From assembly GCA_003450125.1 (NCBI GenBank), contig DMFR01000365.1:1120-6188 (forward strand): a DNA stretch of 5,069 nt. The letters run 5' to 3'. Origin of the DNA: Prolixibacteraceae bacterium. Its GTDB lineage: Bacteria > Bacteroidota > Bacteroidia > Bacteroidales > Prolixibacteraceae. A model generated the notes under the pieces. It worked only from the letters and a program-made list of their open reading frames with translations. It was not told where the DNA came from and ran no database searches. Position numbers and translations under genes: made by a program. This document shows, piece after piece, positions 1 to 5,069 of the stretch (within the stretch, counting starts at the first letter, position 1; every line of letters begins with the position of its first letter).

Positions 1-2
1 GG

Positions 3-49
3 CCTGTTGATTCGTATAAATTATTTATGCAATAGGACGGGTTTTTTTT
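3..49 (+). terminator. Possible intrinsic terminator of an upstream gene
   Basis: A run of eight T (42-49) follows a weak potential stem in which 3-9 (CCTGTTG) pairs with 30-36 (CAATAGG), including one G-T wobble. The loop between the arms is AT-rich and contains a small ATAAAT/ATTTAT palindrome (16-28). Five bases (ACGGG) separate the stem from the T tract, which is longer than ideal. No upstream coding sequence is visible in the window, so the gene it would terminate is unknown. It could equally be a chance T tract in AT-rich intergenic DNA. Confidence 0.22.
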
Positions 50-77
50 CTGAGAATGCAAATTTTTTAGACGGATA

Positions 78-97
78 AATACCAGCGAACTGGTATT
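78..97. repeat. Perfect 8-bp inverted repeat, candidate operator
   Basis: AATACCAG (78-85) and CTGGTATT (90-97) are exact reverse complements separated by CGAA (86-89). The repeat lies about 90 bases before the transporter start codon, and its right arm overlaps the -33 element of the candidate promoter. That position would suit a dimeric DNA-binding regulator. It is not followed directly by a T run on either strand, so it does not look like an intrinsic terminator. If the promoter call is right it lies upstream of the transcript, so it would act as DNA rather than RNA. The symmetry is directly visible; the operator role is inference. Confidence 0.45.
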
Positions 98-126
98 GCT
101 GAGCGGATTTTACTGGAATCTATTTG
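95..126 (+). promoter_or_regulatory. Candidate Bacteroidota-type promoter for the susCD pair
   Basis: The Bacteroidota primary sigma factor recognises a -7 box TAnnTTTG and a -33 box TTTG about 19-21 bases upstream. Here TCTATTTG (119-126) matches the -7 box with one mismatch. ATTG (95-98) matches the -33 box with one mismatch, and the spacer is 20 bases. Transcription would begin around 130-135, giving a leader of roughly 55 bases that is AT-rich. This is the best match I found in the upstream 187 bases, but each element is imperfect and such short motifs occur by chance in AT-rich DNA. Confidence 0.35.
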
Positions 127-187
127 AGGAATCAAAAACTATAAATGAAGTAAGTCTATATTATTTATCTAACTAAAATTTAATTTT

Positions 188-3100
188 ATGCGAAAGGTTT
201 TATTGCTTATCCTTCTGTGTATCGCGTTCATAGGTAGCGCTATGGCACAGTTTTCGGTATCTGGAACTGTTGTTTCCGAATCCAATGGTACGAGTTTGCC
301 AGGGGTTGGTGTATTGGAAAAAGGAACTACCAATGGAGTCCTTACTGATGAGAATGGTAAATTTTCCATGAAGTTGAGTTCCGGAAATTCAACCCTTCGG
401 TTTTCATTCGTTGGCATGAAGACAGTGGAGGAACCGGTGAACAATCGGTCTGTAGTCAATGTGAAGCTGGCCTCGGAAGACATTAGCCTGGATGAAGTGG
501 TCGTTACGGCCCTTGGCATATCCAGGGATAAGAAAACATTGGGCTATGCAGTTTCTGAAGTGGCAGGCGAAAACCTGACCACGGTGAAAGATCTGAACGT
601 AGTGAATTCATTGGCAGGTCGTGTGGCCGGTGTGGTGATCACCACCGGAACCTTTGGGCCGGGAAGTAGCTCAAAGGTGATTATCCGCGGGAATAACTCT
701 TTGACCGGAAACAATCAGCCTTTATATGTGGTTGATGGTATCCCCATTGATAACTCAGGATATGGCTCGTCGAGCGGTATTACTAGTCCTAACGCGGGTG
801 AAACGGATGCGGGTGAATATAGTAAAACAGATTATGGGTCGGGGGTTTCCGATCTTAACTCTGAAGACATTGAATCGGTGTCGGTACTCAAAGGCCCCAA
901 TGCAGCTGCTTTGTATGGTGCCCGGGCAGCCAACGGGGTGGTTCTGATCACTACCAAGAAAGGGGTGCTCAATAAAGGCCTTGGCGTTTCTTACTCGGGC
1001 AATTATACGTTTGAATCGCCCATGTTACTCCCTAAATTCCAGGATGTATACGGACAGGGGACAGGGGGAAATACCCCTGCGGCATTAGACGAACTCCGCA
1101 ATGCCAGTGGATCATGGGGCGCTAAAATGGATGGCTCAAACAAATTATATTGGAACGGCAAGACCAAAGCCTTTTCTCCACAGCCTGACAATGTGAAAGA
1201 TTTCTTTCAAACGGGTAACACTTATATCCACACCTTGGCCCTGGACGGGGGGAACAATGTTTCTTCCTTCAGGTTCTCCTATACCAACACATGGGCTGAT
1301 GCCATTGTGCCTGGGACAAAACTTGAAAGGCATAATTTTAACCTCAGGGCAACTACTAATTTGACTGATAAGTTGAATGTGGATACCAAAGCCACTTATT
1401 TCGTCCAGGATGGAACCAACCGCCCCATCATGGGGACTGAAGGGGTCATGGCTTATCTGTACCCTATTCCCCGAAATACGGTTATCAATGACTTAAGAGA
1501 TTTTCAAGACCCCGTTACCTTTGCCGTTAAAACATTTACCAGCGGTTCCTTTGGGAATCCTTACTGGTATCAGTTGCACGACAGGAACTCTGATTCACGT
1601 GGCCGCTTCCAGGGTTTTGCAAAGGCCACTTATAATTTCACCGATGAATTTTCGGCCTTTGTAAGGGTAGGTACGGATATGATCACTGAAAAGATTGAGC
1701 ATATCAATCAATATGGACATTGGTTTTATGCCGGTGGCCGATTGACCAATAGTTTGGAAAAAACCAGTGAATCCAATATTGATGGACTTTTGATGTACAA
1801 GAAGAACTTTTCTGATAAGATCGGTTTAGAGGTCAATGCAGGTGCCAACCACAGGTACAACACGTATGAAGGCATAAGTATCTTTGCCGAGAATTTCAAA
1901 ATACCAGAAAAACCTACCGTTCAGAGTGCATCGAACAATATCCCGACTTATACCCCCCTGACGGAGAAAATCATTAATTCAGTGTATGGCTCAGCCAATA
2001 TCAGTTTCAGCCAGATGCTGTTCCTGGAAGGTTCCCTGCGCAATGATTGGTCATCGACCTTGCCTGAATCGCACTGGTCCTATTTCTATCCCTCGGCAAG
2101 TGCATCCTTTTTAATCAATGAAATGTTGGATTGGAAGGCGATGAATTTCGGAAAGATCAGAGTGGGCTGGGCTAAGGTAGGTAATGACACCAGGCCCTAT
2201 CAACTGGAGAACTCTTTTATCCTTTCTTCTTCCGGGGACAGTTATAATGGGTTGACCGTGCTTTCAAGGCCTGATACGAAAAATAATCCTGATTTGAAGC
2301 CGGAACAGGTAACTTCCCTTGAATTGGGAGGTGAATTCAGGTTCCTGAATAACCGCCTGTATACCGATCTTTCTTATTATGACAGAACTTCTAAAGATCT
2401 GATCATGCGAGTCCCGGTTCCTCCATCTACGGGCTTTTCATTTCAGTTCACCAATGTGGGTGAAATCAAAAACAGGGGTTTTGAAATGATGTTGGGTTTT
2501 ATTCCCATCAGCAGGGCTGATTTAAAATGGGATATTTCAGCCAATTTTTCTACCAATAAAAATGAATTGAACTCCCTGATTAAAGGAGTTGATCAGTTTG
2601 TATTTTCCACCACCAATTCAGGGACTGTTGAAGTGGTGGCAAGAGTAGGAGGTGGTTATGGCGATATCATGGCATCGACCTATAAATTGGATGCTCAGGG
2701 GCGTAAATTGGTGGATGCACAGGGCCGCTATATCCAGGCTTCAAATAAGAAGTTCGTGGGCAATTACCAGCCCGACTGGACGGGAGGAATCACCAATACG
2801 ATCACCTTTAAAAACCTCTCCTTGCGCTTCCTGATTGACGGACGTTTTGGCGGTAAAGTTTATTCCGGTACAGATGCCGGTTTAGATCAGGCAGGCGTTT
2901 CCAAACGCACACTTCAGTACCGTGAAGGTGGCGTGGTCATAGATGGGGTTCATGAAGACGGGACCCCCAATACAACCAATATTTCAGCCGAAGAATACTG
3001 GAACAGTTATTCCAGCATTGCGGAAAACTATATTTACAATTCAACCAATGTAAGGTTGAGGGAACTGTCTTTGGTGTATCAGTTCCCGCAAGGTATGCTC

Positions 3101-3286
3101 AATAATACGTTCATCAAAGGGGCTTCAGTGGGGGTCACAGGACGTAATATCTTCTTCATTTACAATTCACTCGACAATTTTGATCCTGAAGGAAGTTTCA
3201 GTACCGGAAACTTTGCTCAGGGTGTTTTGTTTTATAACATGCCAACTGCCCGAAGTCTTGGCTTTAATGTAAATATTAAATTCTAA
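188..3286 (+). CDS. SusC/RagA-family TonB-dependent outer-membrane transporter
   Basis: This is an outer-membrane barrel that, in this family, imports oligomeric nutrients using TonB-ExbB-ExbD energy together with a SusD lid. Residues 1-20 are a signal peptide with likely cleavage after SAMA, before Q21. Residues 22-97 are a carboxypeptidase-regulatory-like beta-sandwich (SVSGTVV, LPGVGV, TDENGKFSM, LRFSFVGMK). The TonB box is LDEVVVTALG at 101-110. The plug follows (about 115-257), with SLAGRVAGV, KVIIRGNNSL, the SusC signature QPLYVVDGIPIDN at 177-189 and a Gly/Ser-rich loop at 189-221. The plug ends in DIESVSVLKGPNAAALYGAR and ANGVVLITTKKG. The remaining roughly 770 residues form the barrel, ending in SLGFNVNIKF with the expected terminal Phe. 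At 1032 aa it is full length, and I see no cysteine after the signal peptide. There is no STN domain before the beta-sandwich, so it is probably not a sigma-signalling receptor. The start has no Shine-Dalgarno but is the only ATG that gives the signal peptide. Substrate is unknown. Confidence 0.97.
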   Translation: MRKVLLLILLCIAFIGSAMAQFSVSGTVVSESNGTSLPGVGVLEKGTTNGVLTDENGKFSMKLSSGNSTLRFSFVGMKTVEEPVNNRSVVNVKLASEDISLDEVVVTALGISRDKKTLGYAVSEVAGENLTTVKDLNVVNSLAGRVAGVVITTGTFGPGSSSKVIIRGNNSLTGNNQPLYVVDGIPIDNSGYGSSSGITSPNAGETDAGEYSKTDYGSGVSDLNSEDIESVSVLKGPNAAALYGARAANGVVLITTKKGVLNKGLGVSYSGNYTFESPMLLPKFQDVYGQGTGGNTPAALDELRNASGSWGAKMDGSNKLYWNGKTKAFSPQPDNVKDFFQTGNTYIHTLALDGGNNVSSFRFSYTNTWADAIVPGTKLERHNFNLRATTNLTDKLNVDTKATYFVQDGTNRPIMGTEGVMAYLYPIPRNTVINDLRDFQDPVTFAVKTFTSGSFGNPYWYQLHDRNSDSRGRFQGFAKATYNFTDEFSAFVRVGTDMITEKIEHINQYGHWFYAGGRLTNSLEKTSESNIDGLLMYKKNFSDKIGLEVNAGANHRYNTYEGISIFAENFKIPEKPTVQSASNNIPTYTPLTEKIINSVYGSANISFSQMLFLEGSLRNDWSSTLPESHWSYFYPSASASFLINEMLDWKAMNFGKIRVGWAKVGNDTRPYQLENSFILSSSGDSYNGLTVLSRPDTKNNPDLKPEQVTSLELGGEFRFLNNRLYTDLSYYDRTSKDLIMRVPVPPSTGFSFQFTNVGEIKNRGFEMMLGFIPISRADLKWDISANFSTNKNELNSLIKGVDQFVFSTTNSGTVEVVARVGGGYGDIMASTYKLDAQGRKLVDAQGRYIQASNKKFVGNYQPDWTGGITNTITFKNLSLRFLIDGRFGGKVYSGTDAGLDQAGVSKRTLQYREGGVVIDGVHEDGTPNTTNISAEEYWNSYSSIAENYIYNSTNVRLRELSLVYQFPQGMLNNTFIKGASVGVTGRNIFFIYNSLDNFDPEGSFSTGNFAQGVLFYNMPTARSLGFNVNIKF

Positions 3287-3296
3287 AATTAATACT

Positions 3297-5021
3297 ATGA
3301 ATATGAAAACGTTTAAATCATTCATTCTAAGCATTTTTGTAGTAGGCCTTTTTAGCTGTACCAAAGACTTTATCGATATCAACAAAGATCCGAATGCAAT
3401 TACGGCTAATCAGGCTAGTGCGAAGTACTTTCTCACGGTACCCCAATATAAACTATATGCACCCGACAACTTTCCCTATTGGAGAGCCATGCTGATCCAT
3501 GCCGATCGTTTTGCCGGATACTTTACCTTTGGTGACAACTATTCATGGTGGTCCGATGAATTGGCCTATAAGTACGATCCCGCCTACACAGATGCAACGT
3601 GGGATTTCTTTGACGGCTATTTTGGCCAGCTGGATAATTACATGAAATTGACCGCTCCCAAGGGTGTATTTGCAAATAAGTACATGTATGCTGTTGGACA
3701 GGTGATGAAAGGTTTGTATTTCCAGATGTACACTGAAACATTTGGTGAAATCCCCTATACCCAGGTAGGAGATTCATCCATTGTTTTACCTGCATACGAT
3801 ACTCAACAGACTATCTATAAGGGTATCATTGCAGATTTGAATGCGGCGATGGCCACTATCGGTGATTCCACCAGAACTGGCCAGGGAATTCAGGATCTGG
3901 GATCCAATGATTTGTATTGCAACGGTGATTTACAGAAATGGAAAAAACTGGCCAATACCCTTAAATTAAGGATTGGGATGCGTGCCCTAGGATCTCCGGG
4001 GGATGATTTTGCTACCACCACCATTACAGAAGCGCTCTCCAAAGACCTGTTATCCACAGATGCCGACAATGTGCTGATGCAAAAAGACAATGTCATTTCA
4101 AAGTGGAACAGCGATTCTTATGCGGGTGCATGGCTCGATTTTGGAGGTTTTGGCAGTGGGGGCGGTTGGACCATCAGTAAGCCCATGATTGATAATCTAC
4201 GGAATTACAAAGACCCTCGTTTGGTGAAGTTTGCCAAACCGGCAATAGGGGGAACCTTTAAATTCTCAAAACCTAAAGAGGGCAGCGATAATACGCTTTG
4301 GCCCAAAAGGGTGGCTTTTTTATTGAAGACACTCGATGACGCAAAGGCTGTTTATACAAAAACAGGAAACGAACAGACCGATACTGTTATAACGATCACC
4401 ATGCCGGCCAACGTTAACTATGTGGGTCAGCCGGTTCGTCTGAATGGATTTATGTCCCCTCTGATCCGCAGGGAATTCTTTTGCACTCCAACTGATTATT
4501 TTGTGGTGAAAAAGGGTACTACTTCCAATATTTATCCTGAAATCGTCCTTACCACCGCTGAAGCTTATTTCCTTAAAGCAGAAGCCATTGTAAGGGGCGT
4601 TGGTGGTGCATCGGGAGACGCGAACACAACGTTTCAGGACGGAATCCGCAGATCCATGAAGATGTGGGGTTGTGCCGATGGAGATATAGAGACCTATATT
4701 GCTTCTTCTGATTTGGCCAATATCTCTTCCGGTTCAATGGATCAGAAAATTGAAAAGATTGCTACCCAGCGATGGATCAATTCCTTCACTGAAGGATTCG
4801 AAGGATGGGCAGTTGTCCGTAAGCTGGGATATCCTTTAGAATTGGCCAATGGAGTGAGCGATCCTGATATCTATGGATTGGGTGATACCAATGGCAAATA
4901 TCCAGAAAGGATGATCTATGGCAGCTCTGCAAAAAGTAAAAATGCAGCAAACCTTGCTGTTGCCGTAAGCAGGCAGGGTCCTGATGCAGAGGATACCAAA
5001 CTATGGTTCTCACAACCATAA
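3297..5021 (+). CDS. SusD/RagB-like surface lipoprotein (SusD-like_2 type)
   Basis: This is the substrate-binding lid partner of the transporter encoded 10 bases upstream; the spacing and shared strand indicate one transcript. Residues 1-20 are a lipoprotein signal peptide with lipobox LFSC and lipidated Cys21. The mature start CTKDFIDINKDPNA combines an acidic stretch after the Cys, compatible with a surface-export signal, with the DxNxDPN motif typical of the family. Other family landmarks are WKKLANTLKLRIGMR (215-229) and the helical TPR-like LTTAEAYFLKAEAIVRG (418-434). Near the C-terminus are IATQRWINSFTEGFEGWAVV (488-507), PERMIYG (536-542) and AVSRQGPDAEDTKLWF (556-571). These resemble the SusD-like_2 (PF12771) branch more than classical starch-type SusD. 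Length 574 aa is normal and no frameshift is visible. ATG 3297 is chosen, but ATG 3303 (MKTFKS) gives an equally good signal peptide; neither has a Shine-Dalgarno. The bound ligand cannot be read from sequence. Confidence 0.95.
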   Translation: MNMKTFKSFILSIFVVGLFSCTKDFIDINKDPNAITANQASAKYFLTVPQYKLYAPDNFPYWRAMLIHADRFAGYFTFGDNYSWWSDELAYKYDPAYTDATWDFFDGYFGQLDNYMKLTAPKGVFANKYMYAVGQVMKGLYFQMYTETFGEIPYTQVGDSSIVLPAYDTQQTIYKGIIADLNAAMATIGDSTRTGQGIQDLGSNDLYCNGDLQKWKKLANTLKLRIGMRALGSPGDDFATTTITEALSKDLLSTDADNVLMQKDNVISKWNSDSYAGAWLDFGGFGSGGGWTISKPMIDNLRNYKDPRLVKFAKPAIGGTFKFSKPKEGSDNTLWPKRVAFLLKTLDDAKAVYTKTGNEQTDTVITITMPANVNYVGQPVRLNGFMSPLIRREFFCTPTDYFVVKKGTTSNIYPEIVLTTAEAYFLKAEAIVRGVGGASGDANTTFQDGIRRSMKMWGCADGDIETYIASSDLANISSGSMDQKIEKIATQRWINSFTEGFEGWAVVRKLGYPLELANGVSDPDIYGLGDTNGKYPERMIYGSSAKSKNAANLAVAVSRQGPDAEDTKLWFSQP

Positions 5022-5048
5022 AATTCGATTTTCAATTCTATAAATATG

Positions 5049-5069
5049 GGTGGCTCAACAGTTGTTGGG
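5049..5069 (+). terminator. Possible start of a terminator hairpin cut by the window edge
   Basis: Beginning 27 bases after the SusD-like stop codon, CTCAACA (5054-5060) can pair with TGTTGGG (5063-5069), with one G-T wobble and a two-base centre that would open to a four-base loop. The left arm continues outward as GGGTGG (5049-5053 and onward), so the stem would be longer and GC-rich if the next bases are close to CCACCC. No T tract is visible because the window ends. Its position directly after a susCD pair is sensible for a transcript end or attenuator, but half the evidence lies outside the window. Confidence 0.35.

Noticed and set aside
169..519. Minus-strand open frame of 116 codons across the start of the SusC gene
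   Set aside because: It lies almost wholly antisense to the signal peptide, beta-sandwich and TonB box, which are clearly coding on the plus strand, and its protein shows no recognisable domain or signal peptide.
1055..1079. GC-rich hairpin with two alternative left arms (CAGGGG at 1055-1060 and 1062-1067, CCCCTG at 1074-1079)
   Set aside because: It lies within the barrel coding region, where it encodes the family-typical YGQGTGG stretch, and has no following T tract. Codon choice explains it well enough.
3263..3280. Weak AT stem (TTTAAT / ATTAAA) at the susC-susD junction, considered as an attenuator
   Set aside because: It is six A-T pairs only and lies inside the last codons of the SusC gene, so it is too unstable to support a regulatory claim.
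3523..3795. Minus-strand open frame of 90 codons inside the SusD-like gene
   Set aside because: It is antisense to conserved SusD-family sequence. The translation is rich in His, Arg, Gln and Cys with no family resemblance, typical of a shadow frame.
4786..5019. Minus-strand open frame of 77 codons over the SusD-like C-terminus
   Set aside because: It is antisense to the conserved C-terminal SusD motifs and has no plausible upstream signals or recognisable protein sequence.
1..5069. CRISPR arrays, tRNA or rRNA genes, insertion sequences, frameshifts
   Set aside because: No regularly spaced repeats, RNA-gene signatures, transposase motifs or terminal inverted repeats were seen, and both genes are intact, occupying nearly all of the window.

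Overview
The window is an ordinary stretch of a Bacteroidota genome carrying one complete SusC/SusD-type outer-membrane nutrient uptake pair. Lineage evidence is the SusC-then-SusD gene order, which is essentially confined to this phylum, the absence of Shine-Dalgarno sequences before AT-rich start regions, and a possible Bacteroidota-type (-33/-7) promoter. I cannot place it below phylum with confidence.

Layout: positions 1-187 are an AT-rich upstream region. It holds a T8 tract that may belong to a terminator of an unseen upstream gene, a perfect 8-bp inverted repeat with a 4-base centre, and a candidate promoter whose -33 element lies in the right arm of that repeat. Positions 188-3286 encode a full-length SusC/RagA-type TonB-dependent transporter (1032 aa). 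Ten bases later, 3297-5021 encode its SusD-like surface lipoprotein (574 aa), which resembles the SusD-like_2 branch. Positions 5022-5069 hold the beginning of what may be a terminator hairpin, or less likely the first eight codons of another gene.

How they work together: by family knowledge, the SusC homologue is a plugged outer-membrane barrel energised by TonB-ExbB-ExbD through its TonB box. The SusD homologue sits over its outer face as a substrate-binding lid, giving a 'pedal-bin' importer for oligomeric nutrients such as glycans or peptides. No degradative enzyme, dedicated regulator, sigma/anti-sigma pair or transposon is visible, so the substrate cannot be assigned. The SusC protein lacks an N-terminal STN signalling domain, which argues against direct FecR/ECF-sigma signalling through this receptor. 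I found no undescribed system here; the observations most worth checking are the small regulatory structures at the two edges.
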